Positions 36,120 through 47,880 of a DNA stretch of 64,000 nt are shown here, piece by piece; within the stretch, counting starts at the first letter, position 1; every line of letters begins with the position of its first letter. The notes under the pieces were generated by a model. The model was not told the DNA's origin, ran no database searches, and saw only the letters and a list, made by a program, of their open reading frames with translations. Source of the DNA: Salvator merianae (lineage: Eukaryota > Chordata > Lepidosauria > Squamata > Teiidae); contig QVOM02000034.1 of the NCBI GenBank assembly GCA_003586115.2, forward strand, positions 133,531,598-133,595,597, read 5' to 3'. The position numbers and the translations under genes were made by a program.

Positions 36120-39001
36120 TTCCCACCCTAGCAGGTGACAAATAATGAGGATGTGACACAGTTGGGAACTGACTCCAATTCCCAGCCCTGCTTTCTTTAG
36201 TTAAGTTACAGCCCAGATGAAGTTGATTGTCAAGTTGAGTAGATGGAAAGTGTTGTTAGATCTTCATGAAGGAGAAAACAACTTACATAAGTTCTATGTC
36301 TTGGCTGGAGTTATAAATCTTAAGTTGGGAGGCTGGGGTTGCTAACAGGAACTACTTGGGCTGGGAACCTAGCCTTTAAAAAGACATTCAACCCTGTTTA
36401 AGCCTTTCAAAACAGCAATTAAATATCTTATTCCCTTTGACTGACAGTAATTGGTGCTTGCTTGCTCTCTGCTATAGTCTGTGTTGATGAACAACTATAC
36501 TGCTATTCTTTGCCTGCTGTTTGAATATTGATCAATAATATTGTTTATATTGGAAGCTCCTGACAGTTTGGATTGCATTCTGTTAAATCTACATTATACA
36601 TGTAAAATCTTAAGCTGTGAATTTAAGCTCTTAACTCCAGTATAAACGAGTTCATGTAACTATGTATTGGGAAACACTGTGGTGTTAGTTATGAGAGCAA
36701 CTTTGATCATATGCATAGCAGTGTTCTCATGTTCAGGATCTTTACAGGACTAAATTTTTGGCTTGGCAGCATACAATTGGCAGCTTATCCTCAGTGGGGA
36801 GATATGACTAGGGGGATTTGAAGACAAGGTGTATTTTTTATTAAGGAATGGAAAACACACGAAATAGTTTTATTATCAGGCAAATAGCAACAATGCCAAA
36901 TTGGGGAAAAAAATAATTCAATGGTAGTAACAACTCAAACTGGGAGAAAAAGTAAAGAAACACAATTAAATTATAAATTGTATCTAGTGGGAGGTTTTAA
37001 AAGTAACTGTGGCAAAATCAGGCTTTGAAGGAAGATTATCATCTCTAATAACCAATAAGTGGCTAGGGGTGCAGAACAGAGAAGTCAGCCAGGAGATTTT
37101 CTAGCCAATCAGAATCTGTTGCTTGGAGAGGGGAGACTGATTAGAGGGTGAGCAGTTAACAGTTCAGAGATGTTAGCTTTGCATCTGGGGAGAGGTAGTA
37201 CCACAGCATGAACCACCTCAATATAATGAACTCTTTTCCTGTAATTTCCCCAGGTTGATCCTCCTATCAGTTGCTGCACATATTCTTCATGCACAAATAT
37301 CAACCGGAGCCCTCAGAATAAATTGGGGTGACCTATCCAAGTCACAACTCTCTTTTCTTAAAGTAGGGTTTGAATTTTTCCAGGTTTACAGAGCAAGATA
37401 AAAACAAGAGCAGAAGAGAGATAATTGGACTAAGAGAAGCAAGATTAAGGAACTGTATTTTTCTAATAGTCTTTTCTTGATCAAGTATAGACTTCGCAGT
37501 TCAAGAAATAGACTTGTATTTCCAAAACACTCACACACACTCATTTAGGCATTGGGGCAATAACAAGATTGGTAGCAGCTGTAAGAGGCTCAGCTCAGAA
37601 GAGGGAAGCTCCTTGTATTCTGGAGAACTTGATCGGAAGATGAATGTTGGTAACACTTCAAAGGCAGGATAATTATACCCTACTGGTATCAGGCAATTAA
37701 AGGTCGGGGCATCCCAGATCTTCGTAACAACAAACAACTCAATGTCTTAGGATGGAAGGGGCTGCTTGGACTTCTTCCTTAGATTCAATAGTGATTTTAG
37801 CAGTGTCCTTTACAGAAGAAGGAACCAAATTACATGGCAAGCACACAAAATTCAATTCAGCTTTTGATGGATCTTGGCAAATGCAGGGACATGGGGTGGT
37901 AGACTTTGGCAGGAACAAAGACACATGGACCATAGGTGAACCAAGGACTGAAGACACATGTAGTTCAGCTCTTCTGGTGCATGCACAATCATGCACACAC
38001 AGAGACTTCTGGTATACTTTGGCAGGAGCATGTACAAGAAAAGGGCACCTAATCTTATGTACTAAAATGTGCCCTCAAGGTGCAGAGCCAGATGTTTGGA
38101 AGGGAAACAAAAAAATTATAGACATCCAGGCATCCCAGGACAGGTAAATAAGGTGTAGTGATTCAATCAACTACTATACTTGGGTACCCACTTTTGCATT
38201 TTAATCTTACAGCTCACATGCTGAGCCTCAGGGCAGGACACTGCTAGCTTAGTGTCTCCTTGTTGCCAGCTGATGGGATTAAGGATTTGGAAAGGTGCAC
38301 TTTTACCTACTCCTTTCCATACAGGTCAGTGAAATGTCATTGCTCTAATGTCACGACTTGCCAGTTGAATGGAATTGTCTATGTGTGAAACAAGAAAGGC
38401 TCGAGTTGGCACACTTAGAGGGTGTATTTCTGTTTTGGATTCATACTCACCTTTTCCTGGTTCCCCTGATACAACTGTTTGCTTCATTCAGCCATGCTTC
38501 ATTCAGCAGAAGTGGTAGAGTGAGATGTTTGTGGCTGCACTCAAATGCAAATAGATGGGAAGACAACTTCACAGTGAGTTCTTCAAAGTGAATGCATACA
38601 AGATGTCTTTCTGTAAGTGATCTAATATCTAATCAGGAAATGGACCTTATAGCAAAAATCTGTCTAACAAAAAAACTAATTGTTCCATTTAAATACAATG
38701 GGAAAAATTCTAATTCATTCAAAGCATATTCCAGATTCATCCCCCAAAGCCTACTACTTTAAAGAAAATGATACATAACACAACAGAATTCAATGAATCA
38801 TAATTAATAACATTATGTCTAAAATAAAAGTTTATGATTTCGGTAAAGATTAAATTGAAGATTTAAGTTCATACAGATTGGACCAGATGCCTTCCACATT
38901 TCATTATGCAGTTTTAAAAAATCAGTTACAGTATAATATAAGATCTACAAAAAAGGGAGAAGGTGATCCTTTTCCTCACACTGCAGACCTTATAACTGTA
39001 T

Positions 39002-39487
39002 GGGACATTTTTCACTTGCTGGTAAACTGATCCTAGAACCAATGTACAGATCTCCAATCTGCATGCTGGTGCTGTCTGAGAGGCCATACATCCTCCTAAT
39101 ATATTTCATCCACACAGGATGCAGCACAGAGAGGACTGGGATGCCCCAATGGCATCCTGGTCCAGTTTGTCTGATCCAGTGTATTAAGGGGTGGTATACT
39201 GGACCACAGAGCCATGTGGACAGCATGCCATTGTGGTTCAGTATACCATGGGGGGACCCATTTCAGTAGCACAACAAGGCACACTGTCAAAATGGTCCCC
39301 CAGAGTTTTGAAGGCCCACTTGAGCCAGCTCCAAAGCTGGTGCAAACTTTGGAGTCAGTGTGGGGGTGGAGTGGAACAGGCCATCTCAATGTGGAAAACC
39401 TGTCCAGGAACAATCCATCCCAGATTGGGATGGATTGTATAATTTGGATCAGGAACTGGAACACAGAGGGTAAGTGCAGAAATGGCC
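39002..39487 (-). mobile_element. Long GGSCC-family TIR element (copy L)
   Basis: Left end GGGACATTTTTCACTT and right end AAGTGCAGAAATGGCC are inverted relatives. The 486-bp body contains CAATCCATCCCAG and GGTATACTGGACCACA modules shared, in one orientation or the other, with copies A, M and N. Flanks TAT and AAT suggest a 3-bp duplication with one change. Confidence 0.65.
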
Positions 39488-40165
39488 AATGTTTTGGTCT
39501 GCATAATAAAATGAGGTAATAAACACAGTCTTTGTAAGTGAAAGTTAATAGGGGGATTAGTGTAATTTGAAAAGAAAGTGGCTGTTCTCATCCTAAGTAT
39601 AGACACAGCCTATAAACAATTAACACAATGCCTCTGAGCAGCTATGTGTGGGAATTTGCCTTGCACGTCAGGAGTGAACTGAGCTTGCAGCCTTCCACAT
39701 TAATAATATTCTTATTCATTTCAGCAATCTAATGAGTCTGGACTCATTTTGTTATTGTTTTTGTGTCTTCCAACAGTTAGAAGACACGCCTGTCAATCAC
39801 CATCACATCTACCAGTAACCCTTACTGTAGATCTACTTTTGACAATTTCAGGTACTTATCACATTTCTGCCTCCTTAGCATCAAGTCATACTCAAGGTTC
39901 ATCATTCTGAATGCTTCTTCAATTTATAGATTGAAGGGATTTCTCACAAATGGACATAATATTATGTACTCTATATGACAATATCTGTGTAAGTAGGTTC
40001 AGGTCCCTTTTACATTTGAAAACTTTTCAAGTGGAAGCTTAAGAAATATTATTGTGTGCCAGTTAGTAATTGGATGAGATTCAGAGTTTTATGTTACTAC
40101 ACAAGGCAATATCTTCACACATGCACTATCCTATGCTGTGTAAGGCTGATTGTGGGCAGGATCAA
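39488..40165. other. Unassigned intergenic DNA
   Basis: No feature seen. Confidence 0.4.
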
Positions 40166-40169
40166 GTGA

Positions 40170-40925
40170 CATTATTCAAGATCAGAGGGGTGGATTGTGA
40201 TGCAGGGCAAGGGCCAACTGCATTACGGGAGCCCAGCCTGGCTGGCAAATTCAGAGCCTCTGAAATTGCTGGCTGGGAAGCAGCCCAGCAAAATGGCACT
40301 AGGTTTTGTGCACTGGGTAGAGCAGCCCAGCTACTAAGTGGTGCTCGCACTTGAGTGGCTGGTTTGGTCTACCACCAAAAACATATGGGAGACTGCTTCA
40401 AAGTGGTTTCCCATTGGAACAGGCTCTGGCACCATTTTCTTGCCAGGATCTATTCCAATGCCATGTCCCATTTCCATGGGAAACATGGGCTCCCAGTAGA
40501 CTGGCCTACAAGGTTCTAAACCATTTGGCTCAACTTACATAGTCAGTCATCTCCACCCACTGTAGATGTATAAGTTCATTATGGTCATCTGAAGAGGTCC
40601 TACTGTTGATGTCAGAAATGAAAATCTGTTCAGCTACCCTACTGATGCCCACCTTCTGGATTGTTCTCCTCTTTTCTATTTGGGAGAAATATTTTCTATT
40701 CCAGCCTTTAGGCACCTATCTTTCCCCCCAGGATTTCACTGCTGCCTTGTTTTCTTCCAACACCTACTGTTTTGATTTTGTTTTCAATATTGTGCTAGTA
40801 GTGCACTCCTTTTAGCTTTGTTACTAACATTCTTGCTGATTGTAATCCACTTTGAGATGCATTATGAGACCTGGTATTCAAATGAAATAAATAAATAAAT
40901 AGATAAATAAATAAATAAATAAATA
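40170..40925 (+). mobile_element. L2-like LINE 3' end with (AAAT)n tail
   Basis: The right part has the typical L2-like 3' end, GATTGTAATCCACTTTGAGA followed by ATGAAATAAATAAATAAAT to 40925. Upstream, broken frames contain RVEQPSY (40.32 kb) and LAYKVLNHL (40.51 kb), which fit the C-terminal region of the LINE reverse transcriptase protein (AxxLLxxxR ... YKVLNxLAPxYL). Several stops; inactive. The 5' limit is a guess. Confidence 0.6.
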
Positions 40926-41916
40926 ATACAATGTGTGATTCAGCCTTCATTTAACTGGGATGATTTTTTTGTTCCAGTGTTCATTGTGTAGTATTCATAC
41001 ATAAACTATTTTAAAACTTGTTTTATTTGAATGATAAATGCTAAGACAGAACAGGAAAGGACAAAGAATAGTATTCCTCCTGCCTCAGAAACCTTTTGTG
41101 ATCATCCTCACTCTTTCTCCTTCTCTACATCCTTTCCTAGGCCCAGGACTTCCCTTTGTACACTTTTTATATCTCTCTATCTAGTCTCCCTTTATCTTAC
41201 TCTCCTTTCTTTGAAGAACTCACTTTTCCTTTCCAGGGTTGTTTCATCATTTTGACCTGCTGTATTCTCCTTTCCAAGGCTTTTTCCCTGACAGGACTTT
41301 CCTCCTGTACCTATTCTTGTATAAGGGTGCTACTCCTGCTTTCCTCCTTCCCACTACATGCAGCTCTTATGCCTCCCCTGGGGCTGTCTGTCTGGGTCAT
41401 AATGCTTTTTCAGCCTTTATGACATCAGCCTGGCCCAACTACATCTCAGTTGCTTAGGACTCAGCCAAGGGCAGCCAAAAGGCATCTTTTCCTTCTAAGT
41501 GCATATGTTGCAGGAAATCTTTCCACATATACTCCTGTGCTGTCCAGGGTGATAAAATGATGCCTTAAAAAAAAAAATACACAGTCCCAATCTACATATA
41601 GATTTTGAAAAGACGTCATGTCCCAGGATAATGAATTCCTTTCTCTACCTCTCATTTGAAAAGAATAAACATATTTTCCCTGGCAAGGTAAGTATCTCTG
41701 TTTGAGATGGAGAATCTACATCACAAAAAGTTATATGTGGAGAAGGCAGCCACTGTTTATATTCTGTGGTCCAGGTCTGACTGTAAATTATTATCTAGCA
41801 GGGTGCTGAGCAAATCTTGCTAACTCCCACCAGCTGCTGACACTTCAGAAGTGGCTGCAGGCAGTGAGGTTATATCTCCACTTTGGTTGGAGGTTGCTGG
41901 ATGGTGGCTGGGTAGG
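40926..41916. other. Unassigned intergenic DNA
   Basis: Pyrimidine-rich patch at 41.08-41.36 kb gives plus-strand frames of up to 88 codons with low-complexity Ser/Leu/Phe composition; not credible as genes. Confidence 0.4.
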
Positions 41917-41990
41917 GAAGGCACTGCAGAAAAAGTGTCCTCATCATCTCCATATTGGAGTGAGGAGGCACCATTTTCTGCAGTGCCTTC
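41917..41990. repeat. 74-nt hairpin, perfect 17-bp outer stem
   Basis: GAAGGCACTGCAGAAAA (41917-41933) pairs perfectly with TTTTCTGCAGTGCCTTC (41974-41990). Inside, GTGTCCTCA pairs with TGAGGAGGCAC with a two-base bulge, and the tip CTCCA/TGGAG closes over TAT. Size and shape are those of a pre-miRNA or a miniature palindromic MITE. No homologous family is recognised and no expression evidence exists. Confidence 0.6.
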
Positions 41991-44299
41991 ATACAAGGTG
42001 CAAGAATGCACCCTGCACAAGAGGCACCTCCACAGGCAGTCACACTAGCAAAAGAGGCCAGTGTAATTACCACTGCTTTTGAAGATGGGTGCCTTCTTGA
42101 ATTGACGCAGATGCCCCAGAAGGCTCAGTGGAGATGTGGTCTGAGGCCTTCAACGAGTCATGCATTCTGTGCTGAGAGGGTTTTCAGAGGATGAGAGGGA
42201 TGTTGTCCTACATTTGAATGACAAATAACTTTTATTATTCAAATAAAATCTCGCTTCCATATTAAATTCTTCATGTGAACAGTAATTGAGTCTGAAGTGC
42301 TCATCTGTTATTTGTATGGACTGTGTTCCTTGTTACTATTTGCCCACCGCAGTAGTATGAAGCTCCTCAGTCCAGTGATACAATGTCACTTACTGCATAA
42401 ATGAATTCAGCCAGGCCAGCAGCAGCAATGCATCCCTAGAAATATAAAATTTCTGAAAAGTTTTGAAGCCATGAAAACAAACAGAAATTTGGGAGAAAAT
42501 TGAAATACATGCAAGTCTACCTTTTAGTTTGTTTCCAGATTGAAAGTCGATATAAGAGGTACACTGTCTTCAAGCTTCTCTGCGCTGCTCTGCTCTGCCC
42601 TCTTTCTGGATGTTACGGTCAGAGGTCAAGAAATAATGAGAGTTCTTCATTCCAGCTTCAAAACCTTTCAGCTTGTCTTTATGCTCTCCTGAGATTTTGG
42701 AGCAAGGAGTGGAATAAACTGTTTCTAGGTTCTACAGGATGAAATCAATGATGATCCTTCTGATGTCTCTTTCACTCTCAGTCCTTTGAGGCTTACTCTC
42801 TAGGAGCAGAACAGACCTGCTGATCTCTACAGCAAAAATCAAGAGTAAAAAACCCATAAAAACGGCACTGAAACCCTGTTCATGTGAAAATGGCAGTGTC
42901 ACATAGGGAAAGAAGGCATCATGCACTTTCATATGAGAGTTGTGGAGGTCTAGAATGGTCTCAGAATGTGCAAACACTATTTTGAATGCCATGCAAAGCA
43001 TTTGAAGTGACCATGCCTTCTTTTATTGGGACCATGTTTGCTAGACTAAACCCCTAGTAAACTGAACTCTAGAGCAAGGTGAGGACTCAGTCTTTTTGGA
43101 GCTTGGAGGAGATAGGGTCACTGGTTGCCACATTGGGCTGTGCAATGACATCACCACACAGCCAGAAGCCATTTCAGGTCTGTCGTGGTTTCCCCCAGCC
43201 CTTTAAATGATATACATTTCAAATAATTTAGAAGCCCTGGGAAATCTGAAATCATGGCAGGCTGCAGGATGACATCATCAATGGCAGTGCACAGTCCAAC
43301 AAAGTGGCAGGCAGTCTCACTCACTCCAGGCTCCCAGAAAGCCCAGGGAGTGAAGGAGGAGACAAGGATAAATGAGAAAGCTCCTCAAACCTGCTTTAGG
43401 GACTGGGGTTTGCTAGACCATGGCCCCTTTGAAGGCTTTGCAGAGCATCCAAAATGACTACACACTAGTGCAGTTATTTATCACATAACTTTGTGATTCT
43501 GTTCTGGGAAACTACCATAAATAAATCACATTAAGGGAAGTAGCACAATCACCTAACTGCTGGTCTTCCATTGCCAGCAGTGACTTTTGCAAATCCCTGA
43601 ATCCAAAAAGGGTGGTAAGAGAGAGAGAGTTATTAGACCAAAGTCAAGCTACAGAGAGAGTCTTAGATTGGAGCTGAGAACCCAACCAGGAACCATCCCT
43701 TTAAGGTAAGAAATTCACAAACTGCGACAGCTCTGTCTCCAAAAAAAAAAATTCACATGAGCTGAAATGAAATAACAAACTCTGTTTTATACTCTTAAAT
43801 TCCTTTCCTTGAGTTCTGTCCTCCCTCCTGGTTCCCAAAGCAACCAATGGTACACCAATTTCCCTGGCACCAAATCATAAATAAACCCAAGTAGCTAACA
43901 GCCTTTACAAGAGCGATCATTGGAACTTGAATCTCCCAATTGCAAAAGGCAATACAGTAACCAATAGGTGAAGATCTATGCAAAAATTAGGAGGACAAAA
44001 TAGATAATAATATGCCCTTTTAAAAGGCATAGCCCCTGCTAACAGTTTGTCAAACAGCTTGCTGAACGTATCTCATGTTCAGCTCAAACAAGAACACGTC
44101 ATGCAAAGATTGGACCTGTTCAGCACGATAATGAACGAACAATGTGAACTGAGTTTGACAACAACCAATTCAGTACATCTCCAGATTAGACCTGTGACCC
44201 ATCTAGTACAGAAGTCCGTTCACACAGTGGCCAGCCAATTGCATAAGAAGGCTCAAGAGAATAAAGTGTTCTTCACCAAGCATGCAGGTTCACATTACT
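41991..44299. other. Unassigned intergenic DNA
   Basis: Includes a short (GA)n at 43617-43628 and A11 at 43740-43750. Nothing classifiable; 43.05-43.46 kb looks like an old repeat with CATGACATCA-type modules. Confidence 0.35.
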
Positions 44300-44824
44300 T
44301 TCCCCTTTTCACCGTTTCCATGCTTCATAGCGCTATCCTTGATATAGAGTGTGCCACTCTGTATTGGGATACACAATACATCCCAAGCTGGGACAGATTG
44401 CTCCTGCTGTGGAAGGAAGTCATCTGTATTGGAATGGCCTGTTCTGTGTTAGCACACATGCCAGCTACTAACTTGCACCAGTTTCAGGGCTGGTGGTGAT
44501 AGGCCTCTGAATGCTCCAAAGGCCAGGAATGAAAGCTTCAGATCTTTGAAACTCCCAGGGGGATTTCAGTGACATGTCTTGTTGCACTGCTGAAATGGGT
44601 CTCCCATGGTATACCAGGTAACAGAGTCATGCTGTCTTCACACTTCTGTGGTCCTGTATTACCACCCCCAAGTATGCCAGTAGACCTCAAAATTGAGTTC
44701 TACTGGTGAACCGGACTAAGACACCATTTTGGATGCCCTAGCCTATGCTGTGTACTGTGTGGATGCAGCAGACTAGGAAGGGGTAGGGCATCCCTTAAAC
44801 TACACCAGTGCGTAGAAGGGAGAC
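44300..44824. mobile_element. Long GGSCC-family TIR element (copy M)
   Basis: The interior follows copy N closely: ATTGGAATGGCCTGTTCTG, CAGGGCTGG, AGGCCAGGAATGAAAG, CTGAAATGGGTCTCC and GGTATACCAG. The right end GTGCGTAGAAGGGAGACC is a decayed GTGCAGAAAGGGCC. The left end (around CCCCTTTTCACC) is poorly kept. Confidence 0.6.
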
Positions 44825-45892
44825 CTCTGGATCCTTTCTGATCACGGGACAGTGTTGTGTGCTGAAAGGGTCTGAGATTACTCATCCAGGAGGTTGCTAC
44901 TTCATTGAAGAAAGTAGCAATTTAAAAGGCAGAGACAAATTGATAAATAATAAGGTTTGTTGTTCCAGCTGGAGCAAGAATTAAAATCAGTCACTGCTCT
45001 ATCATTTATTTAACAAAAGGCGTGTAAGTGCCATTATACCGTAGAGCACCATGGGCCCTCTTAATTCCTGGAAGTCTGCTCTGATCTCTTTGGAGAAACA
45101 ACAGAATAAAGCATAACAAATAAAATGAAAGATAGATTGTGTTTAAAATTGTACATTACTTAATCATAAGACTTCAGTACATAATAAACAAGTCAGCCTC
45201 ATAGTGCAAAAATGGGCAGTGAGCCCAGCAATCCAACAAGACTGTATGCTTTGTGCACAAAAAAGTCCCAGTTTAATTCCCAGCTTCTCCAGATACTGCT
45301 GGGAAACACAGCTATTAAAAAGCCTATAGAGCTGCTGCCAGTAAAATAACACAATATTGAATTAGATGGAATTGTGATCTGACTTGGCATAAGACAAGAT
45401 TCCTATCCGAGACCTGGGAACACACACCATTAGCGTTACCATATTAGGTAGATGCTGGCAAGCCCTTATTTGCATTGCATTGACTTGAAAGTTGGCCAAG
45501 TTATTTCCAAAATATTAGAAAACTGCTTGACTTATTTCCAAGTCAAGCCAAATTCAGTCTGACCCCACTCCTGTGAGGGTAGGTAATAAATACAAGTAAT
45601 CAGAGCTGTGCAAACCAATTTGGAACAGTGTTTCGAATAGCCAATTTAGAACTTCATCATTCCATAAAATGCAGGCTTTCATCTAGTTCCTTTTTTACCA
45701 TGGGCCTCCCTTCCACTCTCTTTAAACACCATTTACCTGGGTAACCTGATAATTTTGAAATGCTACAGTAATAGAGAAAATGTGGAACAGTGATTGGAGT
45801 GGCACAGTGGATTGACAGGAGTGCCAATTACCACTCTGCACCCATCTCTCTCTCCAATACGAACATATATGCACACAAGCAGAGGGAGAGAG
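44825..45892. other. Unassigned intergenic DNA
   Basis: No assignable feature. Confidence 0.4.
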
Positions 45893-46383
45893 AAGCCATT
45901 CCTGCACCTACCCTCCATGGTCTGGACAAATTGTTCCAGGATCAGAGCATGTCTGCCTGCATTGGGATGGCCTGTTCTGCTCCAATCATCTGCACTGGAT
46001 CCAAAGTTCATGCCAGCTTCAGAGCTGGCATGGGGGTCTCTGAAACTCTGAAGGCCAATAATGAAATTTTCAGGCTTCACAGCTTCTGGTGGACCCATCG
46101 CAGTGCCATACCTTGTTGCATAACTGAAATGGGTTCTCTGTAGTATACCAGAACACTAAGGCATGCTATCCACATGCCTATGTGGTCTGGTATACCACTC
46201 CTTAGAATGTTGGTAGAACTTGAAAAAGAGGCATTTTGGGCATCCTGGTCCAGTCTATGCTCCATTCTGTTTGGACAGAGCACACTAGGAGGGGGTGGGG
46301 CCATTCTGGCCCACTCTGAGGTGTGGACAAAAGAGGGTCAGAACTGGATCATGTTCCAGTATATCGGACAGAACAAAAAGGCC
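45893..46383. mobile_element. Long GGSCC-family TIR element (copy N)
   Basis: The left end AGCCATTCCTGCACCTACC and the right end CAAAAAGGCC are decayed terminal inverted repeats. The interior shares GGGATGGCCTGTTCTG, GCCAGCTTCAGAGCTGGC, CTGAAATGGGTTCTC and TAGTATACCAG with copies M, K and L. No coding content. Confidence 0.65.
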
Positions 46384-46400
46384 TGAGCGAGAGAGAATTA

Positions 46401-46483
46401 GGTCCTTTCTGCACTGGGCCTTATTCTGGATTATATCCTAGAATTAGGATCTGCCATCTGCATGCTAATGCAGACTATGGCCG
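46401..46483. mobile_element. Left half of a palindromic MITE (copy E)
   Basis: GGTCCTTTCTGCACTGGGCC, then TTCTGGATTATATCC and ATCTGCCATCTGCATGCTAA match the left arm of copies B-D and stop abruptly where the neighbouring LINE begins. It starts 17 bp after copy N ends. Confidence 0.7.
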
Positions 46484-47880
46484 CCCCTCTTGAGCATCAA
46501 CACCTTGAATTGGGCTTGGTAGTAAATAGGCAGCCAGTGCAGATCTTTCAAGATCAGCATGAAGTGCATCCAGCCAGAAACTCCCATCAGCAGTCAAGCT
46601 GCTACTGTGCATTCTACACTTCCAACTTCTGGACCACATTCATGGCTGGCCCCATGTAGAGCAAATTACAGTAGTCTAATCAGGAAGTTACCAGGGCATT
46701 GATCACCATGACCAAGTTATCCTTATCCAGAAAACACCAAAGCTGATGAACCAGTCAGAAATGGGGGTAGGCACTCCTGGCAACTGCTACTACATGGGTC
46801 TCAAATGACAGCAATGAATCCAGGAGCACCCCCACATCATGCACCTGTTCTTTCTGGGACAGAACAACCCCATCCAGAATTGACTGCCCCTTAACTACCT
46901 GGACACAGGACCCCATAATTCACACTACCTCTGTCTTGTCTGAATTCAGTTTCAATTTATTGGTCCTTATTCAACCCATTACTACCTTCTGGACAGGAAT
47001 TGGACACTTGAACCACCTTCCCTGACTCAGAAGAAAAAGAGAGATAAAGCCTAGTGTCATCAACGTACTGATAGCACCTCACTCCAAAACTCCTGATTAC
47101 CTCTCCCTACAGCTTCATATGGATGTTACAAAGAATTGGAGGCAAACTGACCCATGGAGGATTCCACAAGAAAGTTCACAGGAAATTGAACAAAAGTCCC
47201 CCATTGCTACTTTCTGGAGCCTAGATAAGAAGAGAACTACTGTAAAACAGTGCCTTCCAGTCCCAGTCCCAGAAGCTGCTCCAGCAAGACATCATGGTTG
47301 GTGGTATCTCAGGCTGCTAAAAAGTTGAGGGGAACCAATAGAGTCACATTTTCCTCATCCTGCTCCTGATAAGGCAGTCCCTGTGCCAAATCTGCACCTG
47401 AGACCAGATTGGAATGGGTCTAGATAATCCATTTCCTCCGAGTATCCCTGCAGTTGGGTAGCCACCACCTCCTCCACTACCTTGCCCCGAAAGGGAATAT
47501 TACCCACTGAATGGTAGTTATATGATATCTCTGTATCCAGGGTTGACACCTTCAGGAAGGGGCGTACCACAGCTTCCTTTAGTGCTGCTGGTACATCTCC
47601 CTCCTGTTAGGAGGCATTTATCACTCCTTGGACTCACCCAGCCATACCCCCTCGGTTAGCTTTTATTAGCCATAAAGGCCACCGATCAAGGAGACAAGTA
47701 GTTGGGCAAACCTCTGCAAGCATCTTGTTCACTTCCACAGACTGCAATAATTGAAACTGATCCAATATAATAGGACTAGACAATGCTCTGGATATCTCCA
47801 GGGGACCATGTCTAACTGTAGAGTCCAATTCCTTGTGAATCTAAGCAACTTCATCTTGCTCTTGAAGCAATGATATTAGT
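46484..47880 (-). mobile_element. L2/CR1-like LINE reverse transcriptase fragment
   Basis: The minus strand encodes, in order downwards from about 47.65 kb, VRPFLKVSTLD, the motif NIPFRGKVVEEVVATQLQG, and YLDPFQSGLR near 47.4 kb. These are the palm/fingers landmarks of L2/CR1-clade RT, with later RT parts towards 46.5 kb (antisense of the KLKL/LNSDKTEVV region near 46.95 kb). Frames are interrupted. Orientation is opposite to the related LINE at 7.5 kb. It abuts MITE copy E at its left (3') side, so one truncated or interrupted the other. Confidence 0.8.

Larger units (their letters stand above)
32980..38998. other. Unassigned intergenic DNA
   Basis: Contains G11 (34737-34747), C11 (35137-35147), a (CA)n run (35186-35202) and a (TC)n run (36101-36119). 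Around 33.95-34.9 kb a minus-strand frame (34353-34568) and a GGTTTATTGATAAG patch hint at an LTR-retrotransposon piece, unproven. Open frames of 130 aa (35524-35916) and 131 aa (37752-38147) match nothing I know. Confidence 0.35.

Noticed and set aside
37752..38147. 131-codon plus-strand frame
   Set aside because: No recognisable domain; a comparably long frame is open on the opposite strand.
44047..44499. 150-codon plus-strand frame
   Set aside because: Its second half runs into TIR element M, so it is not a gene.
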